NCBI GenBank assembly: GCA_963971405.1
Contig: OZ020491.1
Location: 31,051,019 to 31,115,018, forward strand
From: Psococerastis gibbosa
Taxonomy: Eukaryota; Arthropoda; Insecta; Psocodea; Psocidae
Direction: 5' to 3'
Length of the DNA: 64,000 bases
Below, piece by piece: positions 18,943 to 30,954 of the stretch. A model generated the notes under the pieces. The model was not told where the DNA came from. It was given only the letters and a program-made list of their open reading frames with translations, and made no database searches. Numbering within the stretch: position 1 is the first letter of the stretch; each line of letters opens with the position of its first letter. The translations under genes and the position numbers were made by a program.

Positions 18943-19550
18943 TCAACCCAAGGCGACGCCTTTTGTAACAACACATTTGGAACCTTCCAGATGTCTGGCT
19001 GTACGGGGGGGGGGGGGGGTGTGTTGCGTCATAGACCACCCACGAAGAAGAAAGAAGAAGAAAGAAATGTTTTAATTCAATTAACACCATAAAAAAAAGA
19101 AATCAAAATATAACTCTGTATCTCACAAATTAGTAATTATAAGAAAAAAAAAAAACAATCATAGGGCCATAGAAAGACCACCCACGGGTCTCGACGGGGG
19201 TGGGGTAAGTCCCAGCACCTCAGGCCACCCACGAGGGGTAGATGGGACCCACGAAGAAGAAAGAAGAAGAAAGAAATGTTTTAATTCAATTAACACCATA
19301 AAAAAAAAAAAAATTAGTAATTATAAGAAAAAAAAAACAATCATAGTGCCATAGAAAGACCACCCACGGGTCTCGACGGGGGGGGGAGTAAGTCCCAGCA
19401 CCTCAGACCACCCACGAGGGGTAGATGGGATAGCTCGACGGGGGGTGGGGTAAGTCCCAGCACCTCAGACCACCCACGAGGGGTAGCATGATGGGTAGAT
19501 GGGATAGCTCGACGGGGGGTGGGGTAAGTCCCAGAAACCCCCTTTCTATA
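18943..19550. repeat. GC-rich tandem array (nested 190-bp and 60-bp units)
   Basis: Two ~190-bp units share CCCACGAAGAAGAAAGAAG, 'TGTTTTAATTCAATTAACACC', 'ACAATCATAG.GCCATAGAAA' and 'GTAAGTCCCAGCACCTCAG'. They are followed by about three ~60-bp subunits 'GCTCGACGGGGGGTGGGGTA...ACCACCCACGAGGGGTAG'. Each contains a G-run. The array begins about 80 bp beyond the last Polinton ORF. ORFs within it are by-products of the repeats. Confidence 0.8.
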
Positions 19551-20941
19551 CTACTAGCCAATTTTGGTTCTTGGGACCCCATAACTAATAAACCTGCTGA
19601 AATTGCGAAGTTAATAGTTTCGATCATCATAATACTTTCTTTATTGTAACGTACGATAAACAAGAAAGTGCCAACTGAAAAGACAAGGGCAAAGGAATTC
19701 ACGGGCCTCATCAAAGCATCAACATTAAGGTTTACAGAAAAATAAATAACTTGTGCTGAATTTCACAGTAATTGATCCAATAGAATAAAATTACAAAGCC
19801 TATCAAGGCTCGGTGTCAGAGGATGAAGCAGTGGAATCTGGGATGATGGGTCGTGGTCGATCTGATGATGTACTTCCAAGCGTTTCTACATTATCTGCAG
19901 TCGAATAATATATAGGTACAATACAATCTTGACCGCAGACATTGACCATAAATTTTTAGTATTGAGATCAAAGTAGACTCTGTATATTTCAATATCTATC
20001 CTACAGAGCTCATTTGACAAGGAAGAATTTACCCGAACAAAGAAACTGCCTATCTACGGCACTGTCACGACCAGTTTATCACTATTGGACAATTCGCGGT
20101 TACCGCTAATATGCATTTGCATTCCAGCCACATCCTATGACTAGTCACTAGATAGTTTTTATACATTGCACCAATTTTTTACAATATTTGTTTCTATTGT
20201 ATGATTATAAATTAAAATATATAAAATAAGCGAACAACCAGAATATAGTAAGTAAGTAAGTAAGTAAGTAAATAGTATATTACAGTTTTTCTTGTGCAGT
20301 TTACGAAGTCTACCCCAGTACTAAGTACTCAAAGAGACTTGTATCACTGGGGTAATTTCAAGAATACATTAAATTTTAATAGGCTTATTAGAGAACAATT
20401 ACAATTACTTACGGTCAAAATAAAAATATAAAAAACGATCAATAGTGAACACATCAGTAAGTAAAAAACATTTCTTAAAAGTGCAATGGTTTATTTGTTG
20501 TAATTATTTGTTATGGTTTATATTACCATGTAGGAGGAGGCTGTACTCAATTAAACAACTAAATAATTAAACATATACAAAATAATAGAATATCAGTATA
20601 TACACTTACCCTTTTTTACATTTTGCAGTTCTCACTTTCACATCTCAATATTCTAAATTTGTCTGGGTATTGCCCTCTAAGTCGCCGTTACAAGTCTTTT
20701 ATCACTTCAGGGAGCCTACCCATCAGTATTCTAAAAGACTTGTAACTAGCGCTCTGATTGGCTAATAATGACGCACAATCGATGACAGCAGGCTATAGGT
20801 ACACTGGTAGACATATGAATTACCTTTAGACCTAGCTGTCCTGTGTGAGTCATTATTATGAACCTTGTTGCCGGAGACGTGTCGTAATACTACATAAGTA
20901 CCTATTAGGTGACATACTGAGGCGATTCAAGAGGTTAATAG
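19551..20941. other. Non-coding stretch right of the Polinton block
   Basis: AT-rich. It contains a possible minus-strand coding remnant (19805-20066) and an (AGTA)n microsatellite at about 20250-20271. No other gene-like signal. Confidence 0.4.
19805..20066 (-). pseudogene. Possible minus-strand coding remnant
   Basis: Two frames on the minus strand read as plausible protein: 'GSFFVRVNSSLSNEL' then 'IDIEIYRVYFDLNTKN' (about 20066-19960), and in a shifted frame 'CIVPIYYSTADNVETL' then 'SDRPRPIIPDSTASSSDTEP' to a TGA near 19805. The codon-like character and acidic serine-rich C-terminus are suggestive, but stops and a frameshift intervene and no family was recognised. Could be a decayed extra Polinton ORF or a host exon. 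Confidence 0.2.
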
Positions 20942-21233
20942 TAAGGCACTATATACCCGGGTATTGTCATCCGCCATGTTGTATCCCATATTTGCTATAT
21001 GGTAAGTATTGTAAGTAAAAGATTGAAAAATATTGAAAAAAAACTAATACACGTTTTAGTTATTTTTTATTATAAACTTCCCTACTTGTTAGCACGATTT
21101 TTTAAATAAAAATAAATAAACAATGATAAATTTCTAAAAATAACTAGGTAAACACCTAATGCTTGGCTTATACACAAGACTTATATTGGATACAACATGG
21201 CGGATGACAATACCTGTCTAATATAGAGCCCTA
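20942..21233. mobile_element. hAT-type MITE (292 bp)
   Basis: Termini TAAGGCACTATATA / TAGGGCTCTATATT lead into a near-perfect inner inverted repeat GGTATTGTCATCCGCCATG. Flanked by a perfect 8-bp duplication GTTAATAG at 20934-20941 and 21234-21241. No ORF. Confidence 0.87.
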
Positions 21234-21489
21234 GTTAATAGGATACAATCATTAAAAATTGTTTGTTTGCGATTTAACCATTTTTTCTATCGGAATCTGA
21301 AAAACATTGAATTAGGCCTATGCAATTGACGACAATTGTCAGCACAACGAAGCAATAGTAAGTTCTGCGACGCGTAGACATATTTTCGTGAGGAATACAG
21401 ACATACTTCTATGCATTGGGACGTGGGGGTGACGCTTTACTACATAAAAATAATAACGGCAATAAATTTATAATTCAGTTATAGGCTAC

Positions 21490-21695
21490 AATACATTGTA
21501 GTATTATATGGTGTATGGTATATATGATATATATAACACTGACATTAAATTAACTTTGGTTGAAAAGGTAACCTCCTCGTTATAGCCGAAACTAGAGGAT
21601 ATGGAAAAACTGGTCTTGGCGGGATTCAAACCCACGATCTACGCCTAACCGGGGCGTCGTCTTAAACGCTGGACCACAAGCCCCGACATATCCAG
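21490..21695 (-). repeat. tRNA-headed SINE (minus strand)
   Basis: On the minus strand it starts with a tRNA-like head (GGTCCAGCGTTTAAGACGA as A box, GTGGGTTTGAATCCCGCC as B box), then a body with 'TAACTTTGGTTGAA'-type sequence ending near 'CATTGTAGTATTATATGG'. A second copy, in inverted arrangement, is at 30955-31195 and body fragments lie at ~11830 and ~41450. The head is too altered to be a working tRNA gene. Confidence 0.7.
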
Positions 21696-22079
21696 TGAGA
21701 GGGCTTTTCCGAAAGTTATTTTTTTTTTTAGCCCTAACTTCGCTAGGTTATAGTAACAAAACAAGCCATTATTAATTTATTTCTGATTATTATTATTGAC
21801 ACAGGTTATTTGCTAAGAAACCATTTAATCCGATTGACAGTCAGTCGCCTCTGTTGACTTACGACACGTCTCCGATCGCATGGTGTGTTGAGTCATTCTC
21901 AAGTACAAGCAAGCTACCACTTTGCCACTAAAGCAGACAAATGAATAATTTTATTACTGATACTTCATCAAAATTTCCCTGTGTTGCAGTTTCAGATTCC
22001 TAATTTATTGTTTTATTACTATATTAATAAAAGTTTAATCGCATGCAAGCAATTAAATTTTAATGTAGGTATCAAATTA

Positions 22080-22285
22080 AATAAATAAATAAATAAAAAT
22101 GAGCTTGATTTTCAGCTGTGACCATAGCGGAGTTAAGGCCATAAGGCAACTTACCTGTGAGCACAAGCTATGCTGTAGGGCTGGATTATCCAAAACAAAA
22201 ATTTGAAATTGGTGGGATTCGAACCCACGTACATGCCTCACCGTCGCGGATTCCCTACCAACTCGACTATACCGCTTCCAATTCT
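22080..22285 (-). repeat. tRNA-headed SINE with (TTTA)n tail (minus strand)
   Basis: Minus strand: head GGAAGCGGTATAGTCGAG (A box) and GTGGGTTCGAATCCCACC (B box), ~110-bp body, and a (TTTA)n tail that reads AAATAAATAAATAAAT on the plus strand at ~22080-22097. The layout equals the element at 51765-52006. Confidence 0.7.
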
Positions 22286-23970
22286 TAAGAGACTAAGTCA
22301 ATTATAACTGTAATATTGTAGTTTTCCTGAATTTCAACCCCATTTGGACTCGTAGGGTGCGGTTAACACACTCTATTATAAGCGCAAACCCTCAACTCCG
22401 TGAAGTTTGCGCACAGGTCTGTATATTGATATTAAATAGAAGCTCGTGGTACTAATGTCTAACACATACCCTTTCTAATTCCCAATTCATATCTGCCGTT
22501 ATTTCTTATTTACAGGTACTAGATTGGGACTTCAAATTGAAATTTGAAAGTCTTTCCCAAAGTTTTCACCCACCAAGCGATAACCAATTCACATTAGAAG
22601 ATTGCATAGTTGCGAGATTGTGACAATATAAGTTAAATTAAGTTAGTAATTATAGTACTCAAAAAATTATTTGTTTAATGTTTAGAAAATATTATTTGGG
22701 ATATGTAGTTATGCTCTGCTGGTGAACTGGTGAAAATGAAGTTCGTCAATGAGGTTCATTTGTGGCGTCATTTTGTAGATGGCAGCACCAGTTGCAATGA
22801 TATCAATACTATTTTAAAATGATTTTTAATTACGTATTATTTTTAAGTGATATTTTTCTATAAATCATGGAGAATATATATATTAAACTATATGCAGCGA
22901 AATAAGGTCCAGGCATAGTAAAAATATTATAAAAAATATTAAAAGAATTAATTAGATGCTAAGAGGTTAGTTTTCACATGCAAACGGCGGCCATTTTGAA
23001 TAATATGGATATCGGTTTGTCGTCAGCGAACCTAGTGACCAAAACTGTTCCTACAGAACCTCATTAAAACAGCTACCCAGTAGTGTACGATTCACATAAA
23101 TATATTGCCTTCTGTGCAATTTTTTACTTTTAGAATAACCAGAACGTTGAAATAATCATTTTTGCCTCTTAACGTTGATTCCTTCCTGATAAATAGATTG
23201 TCATCAAAGATGGCCGGATATTTGTCCTTTATCAACTCTCTTGTTAATAGGTAATTTTGGTATTTCATTTCAAAATACCAAAAATCAGGGTTCAACTTTT
23301 TATATAAAAACAGTACATATAAAGTAGGTATGTTTAATCGGAATCAGAGTTTGAAGAAAACAATAATTTAGAAGAAAAATGTTTAATACAGTGTAAGATA
23401 ATAAAACAATTTACATTGTTATGAATAAAGTAACATAAATTATGGATAATTACCTAATTCACCACTCAAGTTTTGCCATTTTTCCTGTGTTGTAATATAT
23501 TCTAGACTAAGCAAGCGTCCCATCGATCAATTCAGTGCTTTGGAATAGGGAAAGGCAACCGAAATTTAACCCTAGGGCAAATGTTTACCATGTAACTACT
23601 CATATTATCAATTTTTGTGTACCTATAATAGCTCATAAATAGGAATAGGAAAAAGGTTCACTCGCACCAGTTCTTATTATGTTTGTTTCCTTTTGTACAT
23701 TCCTAGACAATTGAACAAGCATAGATAACCAGGTTTCACAGGATTCACAAACATGTAGAAAATTTAATTGTGTAAAGTACATAATGGGCAAATATACTGT
23801 GAAAATTGTTAACCCACAGACAAATTAGGTAGATTCTCAAATATTATATTATTTTATATGCACTTTCAACAAATTATAACTAAAATAATCCCTTTCGGCT
23901 CTGGCCGATCAGGTGTAGGGAGATTCTGCAGACACTGCTTTGCCTTTACGCTACCTACGCTATGCATGTA
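22286..23970. other. Non-coding AT-rich stretch
   Basis: Nothing convincing. The 67-codon minus-strand ORF at 23092-23295 (rich in aromatic and charged residues) has no recognised family and no flanking splice sites that I would rely on. Confidence 0.4.
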
Positions 23971-24696
23971 ATCCCCCCGATTACACACTCGAATATTTAT
24001 TCGATCCAATAAATATTCGACCGATGAAATATTGGGCCCAATTTTTTTGAAAAATGAAGGTATTACACACTGAAATATTTCTTGGCTTGTGCCACGTTTA
24101 TTAAGTGGCAAGAGAAAGAAATATAAGCAAAATCAACTTTTGTTGACGTCTAAAGAACGAAAAAAAAGTCAAAGATCTTCTAATCAAACTTTTTTAACCA
24201 TATAAATGAATGCATTTAATGCGGAGAGTTACCCCTACTCCGTGCAGGAATTTATAATTTAGACTATTTAAGACAAATAATTTTTTTAGGCTATTTATTA
24301 TTGACGTCTAGAACCTACTGTACGTCCTACATTGTATTGTACCTTGCGGTTATAAAAATGAAATAAATATTCTATTGTAGCTTCGTCACGCTGTTAGCGA
24401 CAATAGTAACTTTAGGCACTGTCGATTGTGGCTAAGCGGGCTGAGCCCCTTAAAAGACAGAAGGCGACAACCGGTAGACAAATTAAGGTAATAAATAAAT
24501 CATTATAATCTTCCTATTAATTATCTCTTGCGAAGAGAGTCGCTTAAATTTATTTGTGTAAACTGGGTTTAGTTTATCGTATAAATGCTCCTCTTCCTGG
24601 ATTAGTTCAAATTTTAATTTGGTCATTTCCATTATCCACTTCATATTAGGCGCCATTTTGAAAACGTTTGTTTACGTGTTGGCGTTGGTTGCCATG

Positions 24697-25456
24697 TGTG
24701 GAGATTTCTCTTGAACTGACTCTAAAATCTCCTCAAGCATCCGACTAGCTACGGGTAGGTCATTCTGCTAATTAATAAGAAATATCGTAGGTAAACATGG
24801 TTGTACATTATATTATTCACATATAGCGGACTTACTCTATAAGTGGGATATCACGCACTTGTGCCAGTTTGGTAACTCGGCTGGATTGACAGTGTAGAGG
24901 TCCCTGGTAACCGTCGAAAGGGGCGCGAGGGGCAATGGCCCGATGCGCTCAGCTCTGAGTACTGGATCAGCATGATTGGGGGGGGGAGCCCTCGCTCACC
25001 ACCCCATTACGACGTTTACATGCAGTTCATTATTGGAGTTCACACACACTTATTTCAGATAATCACTTTATACACTTTCACAATTTGGAGTAGGCTACTT
25101 CTAAATAAGTGACTTTGGCGAGTCAAGAATCAAATACATAATATGTCAAAAATAAAAGAACGTTTACGGTAAAAGTTGGATGAGACTGGACGCAGTAACT
25201 GTCAGTCGCTGCCTTTTTATCACCTCCGGATGACCGTTAGAGATTAATCAGACTGTACACCGTAAGAAGCCGGTCTCGCCCATGTATAAGCATAAGCGGC
25301 CTAGACATCTACGGTACACAGCCTGAAGTTCTACATGCATCAACCGACACCCGAAGTGATGCGACAAAATGCACAAGCCAGATCATGTTTGCAGACCTTG
25401 CCAAGGTTTGCAAACCGACCCGGAAAAAACCTACTGTGACAGATACTGACGTCACA
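24697..25456. repeat. Left LTR (760 bp)
   Basis: TG...CA ends; matches 27230-27989 base for base as far as read. Contains TATA-like ACATTATATTATTC and a run of nine G. Confidence 0.9.
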
Positions 25457-27229
25457 GAATATCCCCCCCCCCCAAAAAAAAAGCGAAAGGAGAGAGAAAA
25501 TGAAGACCAAAAAATAATAAACAGTTCTGCAAGTCAGACACAGATTAGGGTACATGTTACAATTCAATCATTAAGGAGCAATCGGGTATACGATACCAAT
25601 AAAAATACAGAGTCGGGTTCTGAGGTGACAAGAGATATAAATAAATAAAAAGGAAACCAATGACATACATTTCAGAGAACCACAAGACTCATTCACACAA
25701 GCAAACATACAAGTTGAACAGGAAAACCAGAGTTCCATCAGTACCAACATCTCAAACAGCGTCACTGACAAATCAGACGAGCCTGCTACTAGTCGTCCAT
25801 GGCGTGATACAACAGGCCAAAACTGCCAGGCTCGACAACCAATGGAACCAAAACTAGAGGAGGTATCTCACTGAAAGTTCAGGCGAACCCGCTACAAACA
25901 TACCCAAGGTGTGATACAACAGGTCAAAACTGCCCGGCTCAACCACCGAGGAAGCAAGAGGGGGCACCATTCACAATCTGGGGTCCCCAGGGGAACTTTA
26001 ACCAGATACAAACATACTTCTAGGGAACCTGTAAACAAAAAGGAGACCGAACTCTTGTCATCTACACAACCAAATAGGTTACCAAGCATATTGAAACAAC
26101 CCAAAGAGAAGAACGACCAGTCAAGAATTTAAAAATGTCACATGAGCCAAGGCTACAATTTTCATAAAATAGGTAAGGCGGGCACTCGCACTAACCCCAA
26201 AACAGTAACCAGTCCATCCAAACACCAACCTATATAAAACACTCAACCTAAACCACGCCAACCTGTACGTATACAGTATGTAGGTAACCTATGTAACTCT
26301 ACCTAACCCCCCTATGGGCCTCAGCTTAACATTCTAACCCAACACTCCGCCTAGAGCAAATTAACGGTGTAAAAGGGTACGTGTACGTGTAATGAAAAAA
26401 AACAAACCACACATTAATTCTCATAGTAGGCAAGAGTCAATCAGGAAGTAGAATCTAGATATACAATAATCTCAGTAGCCAATTGTCGGCTGGCAATGCC
26501 CACGACAATATACTGGCAGAAATTAACGTACATGAAAAACTTACCCAATTAGAGAGAAAAATAAAACAAAAGAAAAAAATTACGCCTAGTTTCTCAGTAA
26601 AGTATACACGTTACTGCACTAACAGCTGACAAAAACGAACCTGCTCACACATGTAGCAGTTGACAGGAGGCAACCTAATAAGACAAGCCCAAACCCATGG
26701 CTCGCATAGGCACTCCCGACACCTTAGGAAAAATTTCAATTAAGAGTTACACCAGATTACCTAAGAAGTAAGAAGACACCAAACTGCAGCAGATCCCAAT
26801 ATAAGAAACCATCCACTAACAGCATTCTCCCTCACCGAAACAAGTGAAAATTCGTTCAAGTCGCACTTTAGCCAGTGACCAATCGACCCACGCCAGATGT
26901 GCATGTATCAAATTTGGGAGAAATAATTACGTACGCGTTACGTGAATAAAGAGCTCACCAAAAAAACTGTACAATATGAACCTAGTGCAAGGCATCTTAT
27001 GAACAACATACCGTATGGCAAAGTACTATCTTATACAAATATGACCGCAAACCATGTGCAATTAAAAATTCAAGGAACAATATCATTACGTTACATTGCG
27101 AACAATCCGAATTAGCCGTAAGTGGCAAAATGCAAGAGAAAAATAAAACTGCAACACAGAAACATTATCTATCAAAAACCATTAATCAAGTTAAAAAAAA
27201 AAAAAATTTACGTTGGGCGCCATTTTTCT
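25457..27229. other. Interior of the non-autonomous LTR element
   Basis: No retroviral domain is detectable. Near the left end is a C13/A9 homopolymer junction and a short lysine-rich ORF (from 25385, starting inside the LTR). A ~60-bp motif 'GTGATACAACAGG.CAAAACTG' occurs twice (~25804 and ~25911). Three short plus-strand ORFs rich in Thr, Ser, Gln and Lys (25385-26132) may be scrambled gag remnants. The rest is A-rich non-coding DNA. Confidence 0.5.
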
Positions 27230-27989
27230 TGTGGAGATTTCTCTTGAACTGACTCTAAAATCTCCTCAAGCATCCGACTAGCTACGGGTAGGTCATTCTG
27301 CTAATTAATAAGAAATATCGTAGGTAAACATGGTTGTACATTATATTATTCACATATAGCGGACTTACTCTATAAGTGGGATATCACGCACTTGTGCCAG
27401 TTTGGTAACTCGGCTGGATTGACAGTGTAGAGGTCCCTGGTAACCGTCGAAAGGGGCGCGAGGGGCAATGGCCCGATGCGCTCAGCTCTGAGTACTGGAT
27501 CAGCATGATTGGGGGGGGGAGCCCTCGCTCACCACCCCATTACGACGTTTACATGCAGTTCATTATTGGAGTTCACACACACTTATTTCAGATAATCACT
27601 TTATACACTTTCACAATTTGGAGTAGGCTACTTCTAAATAAGTGACTTTGGCGAGTCAAGAATCAAATACATAATATGTCAAAAATAAAAGAACGTTTAC
27701 GGTAAAAGTTGGATGAGACTGGACGCAGTAACTGTCAGTCGCTGCCTTTTTATCACCTCCGGATGACCGTTAGAGATTAATCAGACTGTACACCGTAAGA
27801 AGCCGGTCTCGCCCATGTATAAGCATAAGCGGCCTAGACATCTACGGTACACAGCCTGAAGTTCTACATGCATCAACCGACACCCGAAGTGATGCGACAA
27901 AATGCACAAGCCAGATCATGTTTGCAGACCTTGCCAAGGTTTGCAAACCGACCCGGAAAAAACCTACTGTGACAGATACTGACGTCACA
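27230..27989. repeat. Right LTR (760 bp)
   Basis: Same length and sequence as the left LTR; followed directly by the CATG target duplication. Confidence 0.9.
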
Positions 27990-28161
27990 CATGGTTGGTT
28001 TGTTTACAAAATTATTGGATCCAATTTAAGGCGTGTGTCTTAAATTCGATCGAATATTCGATTGAATCTGAATTTTTGTTATTACACGTTCCAATTTTTC
28101 TTCAACCAATATTTATTGCATCGAATATTGGATAGTTATTCGAGTGTGTAATCGGGGGGAA

Positions 28162-29517
28162 TAACAAATGCACCTCAACCACAACATCAACACTCAAAAC
28201 ACTTTTGTGTTCGTTATTCCAAACAATGACGACTAGGAACTTTTACTTATTACATTATTTTTACTCTGACTGGACGTCATCTTGAAATCGCTGATTTGTC
28301 GTAAAAAGTGTTTATTATCATTATCTTAGATAATAATACGGGCTTTCAGTCGAATTTTAATTCATTCCTCTGCGACCAATATTAACTGAGATATGAATTG
28401 TATAAGGTTTCAATCGGCTACCATCTTCTAACTAAATAGTGGATCTAGCTGGTTAACAAACTCGATCAAGACATTTGTATGATCAATGTTTGTGTCAAGT
28501 TTCATCAAAATCAAATAACATTTACGGAAGTTAGAGTGTTCCTAAAATCTTTATATATAACATTTTGAGCGGAGGGTGGTTTTAGGCTCAGGGGATCATG
28601 AAATGAAAAGTTGTGAAGAAATTTTCCGAAAGTCGAACATTGGTCGCCATCTCAATAGGTAGATGAATCTCCCTAAAAAACAGTTTCGTAAAGTAAAAAA
28701 ATTTCAGGGAACTAGCCAGTAATGCTTCCAATTCTAGCTGGGTGGTTTTGAACTAACGCCCAATTTTATCTTCTTCAGTAGTAACTGGGTGGCCATACTT
28801 TGTGACGCAAAGTCTTTAACATTCGCTCATCAATTTAGTATACCAGACACTGTGACGCATGCGCTAATGTAACATGTATGAGAACCTGCCTAATTATATA
28901 GCCTAGTCCAACTTTGTTTTAAATCAGGTACAGTCACCGTCATACCGCAAGTAAAGTATGATATGTTTTGCAACATACTACTGTGCGGTTGTTCTTTGTT
29001 CATGTAATTTGTAATATAATGGAAGCTTAAGGAAGGGGTTGGTGCTGTGATGGTGTGAATTACTGTATTGAACTTATTCTACACTCACTAGAAACTTTTG
29101 GAATTATTTACAGCTAGAATTAGGTCTACATCCCTCTTCTAAGACGACGTACTGCTGGAATATATTACAGCTACAGTGGTTTAACGGGTAAGTAACTCAA
29201 TATTCATTTAACGCTATGAGTACCTACGGGCGGTGTCCAATTGACACCTTTCCGATTTCAAGTATTACTATAACTTTTTAGTTATAGGCCTCTGAGGGCT
29301 GGGTTTTTACGGCTTTTCCTAACTTTTGCTAAATTTTCATTTAGCGAGCAACAATTAAGTTTATCCTTCTAGTTTAGGCTGTAGACAATGTCGCACCTTA
29401 ATCGGACGGTGGTGTCCATTGGAGCACTACTTTCTTATGCTAACACTTGCTTTCTGTTTACCATATTACACAAATAAAACATATACTGAAAGTTACTATA
29501 TTTCTACTGGTCTATGG
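28162..29517. other. Non-coding stretch
   Basis: AT-rich, with no convincing ORF. A segment around 28490-28560 ('GTCAAGTTTCATCAAAATCAAATAAC') resembles the tail part of dispersed repeats in this window. Confidence 0.4.
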
Positions 29518-29871
29518 CAGTGTTTCCTAAACTTATTTGGAGGCGATGCCCTTTTTTACAGGGTTTTAGTAGGCGGTGCCCAGCATGGCCCAAACTTCTA
29601 CCCAAAGCATAATATATTCAGTATTGTACGTGTAGGCCAACAAAAGAACATACATACCAAAAAAAAAATACAACTTCTCAATATACATAAAATAAGTAAC
29701 CCTTGGCGGGAAAATAAAATTGTCTCAATTGTAAGAAAACATTATAGCCTAATACTTTTATAGTTTTAAGTATCGTTTATTTATGTTTAACCTAGCCTAA
29801 ACTCCCATGGAACCACGGTGCCCATAGCGACTTGTCGCGGAGCCCAGCGGTGCACAGTTTGGGGAACACTG
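29518..29871. mobile_element. hAT-type MITE (354 bp)
   Basis: Ends CAGTGTTTCCTAAACT / CAGTGTTCCCCAAACT, with a perfect 8-bp duplication GTCTATGG at 29510-29517 and 29872-29879. Its interior 'GGCGATGCCC...' and 'CACGGTGCCCATAGCGA' is the familiar arrangement of hAT-derived MITEs. The ORF at 29419-29763 runs through it and is spurious. Confidence 0.88.
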
Positions 29872-29879
29872 GTCTATGG

Positions 29880-30399
29880 GATAATAAGAACCAAAAATAA
29901 TTAAATGTGGAAGTCTAATACATTGGAGATATGAGTGTCCATTGGCCTCCGTCTAGTCCGAATAGGATGGAACATTTTCCAGAAAGTGTTAATGTTTCTT
30001 TAACAACACTACACTGTACCGTACGCACAGGTAAGGTCAGGAATATTATCATTATTTATAGAGTCGAGCTGCCATAGGTGTAAGGTCAGGAATAAAGAAA
30101 AAAAAGAAAATTGTCATTATTTGACCTTTTTGCGGCCTTTCGGCCCACTCTTACAATTAAGCCAGGAATCTTTTAGTTGGCAGAGAGTCGGGCTCTTAAA
30201 TGAAAGGAGGCGGTTCGAAGCTCGAATAAAAGTGGAAAATTTTCCGTCTGACCTGGATCCTATATACCCTAATGAAAAAACGTGACTAACGACCATGTTA
30301 CTGGCCACATACAACATGCCAAATAGAGCTGTGGTCAGAGGAGAGGATCCTCCATGAGTCCTCAGGTAAAGCCTCTAAATCGGATGTAGTATCACGGCA
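29880..30399. other. Non-coding stretch
   Basis: No gene seen. A short duplicated phrase 'TAAGGTCAGGAAT' occurs at ~30032 and ~30080. Confidence 0.35.
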
Positions 30400-30690
30400 A
30401 CAAAGAGAGTGGCGTATCCGTAGATATGATGAGCTCTACGCGACATACCAAGAACTTACGATTGTAGCAGAAATCAAGAGAGCCAATATCAGGTTACTAC
30501 GGCACGCGGAACAAACGCCAGACGATAGGGCAACAAGAGCAGCCTTACACAAGGTGAACCAAGGGAGAAGACGAGCGGTGCGACCACGGACGCGATGGCT
30601 GGACGACGTCGAGGTGTCAGGACCGCGCAGGCTGGCAGGATGGGGCGAAGCAGGCCAAGGAACTGCAACGTTTTACTACATGCATACGGT
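30400..30690 (+). pseudogene. Non-LTR retrotransposon C-terminal relic
   Basis: Translation shows 'LYATYQELTIVAEIKRANIR', 'LLRHAEQTPDDRATRAA', 'GRRRAVRPRTRWLDDVE', the typical tail of endonuclease/RT ORFs (IK..RLRW-GH..R, then G-R-x-RPR-RW-DDV). 5'-truncated; no working domain left. Confidence 0.72.
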
Positions 30691-30954
30691 ATACAGACAA
30701 TCGCGGATAGTGAATTTCTAACACCAGCCACACGAGTAGTATAGTACTCAACTTACTTTTCGTACCAAAGCTGTATTAAGGGTGTCCTAATCGGGATTTG
30801 TATGAATAATACCTACTAACAGGGATCCCCCTCTGTCGCAGGAGTAGGTGATTAGTATATATTATATATATTTATTTTACTTTATCTTTTGTAAAAGGGG
30901 GGCCCTTGTCCTTTGGGCTCCCCTTCCAAATGCAATTAGGTATATAGTAAACAT

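Larger units (their letters stand above)
24697..27989. mobile_element. Non-autonomous LTR retrotransposon (3.3 kb)
   Basis: Two direct 760-bp LTRs (24697-25456 and 27230-27989) begin TGTGGAGATTTC and end GACGTCACA. The target duplication CATG is at 24693-24696 and 27990-27993. I found no base difference between the LTRs on reading, including an internal run of nine G, so the insertion is recent. The 1.77-kb interior has no gag, protease, reverse transcriptase or integrase, so it needs a helper. Orientation is not decided: no convincing tRNA primer site or polypurine tract was seen. Confidence 0.9.
23971..28161. mobile_element. TIR element split by an LTR element
   Basis: Ends ATCCCCCCGATTACACACTCG (left) and TTCCCCCCGATTACACACTCG (right, reverse complement) are flanked by TA at 23969-23970 and 28162-28163. 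The inverted similarity continues imperfectly for about 100-150 bp with AT-rich 'AATAAATATT' blocks. Removing the nested LTR element leaves about 0.9 kb with no transposase, so it is non-autonomous. TA duplication suggests a Tc1/mariner-like mover. Confidence 0.7.

Noticed and set aside
18943-19550. CRISPR-like array
   Set aside because: Units are long, directly abutting and without unique spacers; the host is eukaryotic.
22208-22285. Functional tRNA gene on the minus strand
   Set aside because: Cloverleaf is incomplete and a (TTTA)n-tailed body follows, which fits a SINE.
25385-26132. gag gene of the LTR element
   Set aside because: ORFs are short, begin inside the LTR, and show no zinc knuckle or capsid motif.
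29419-29763. 114-codon ORF
   Set aside because: It spans a hAT-type MITE and its target duplication, so the frame is accidental.
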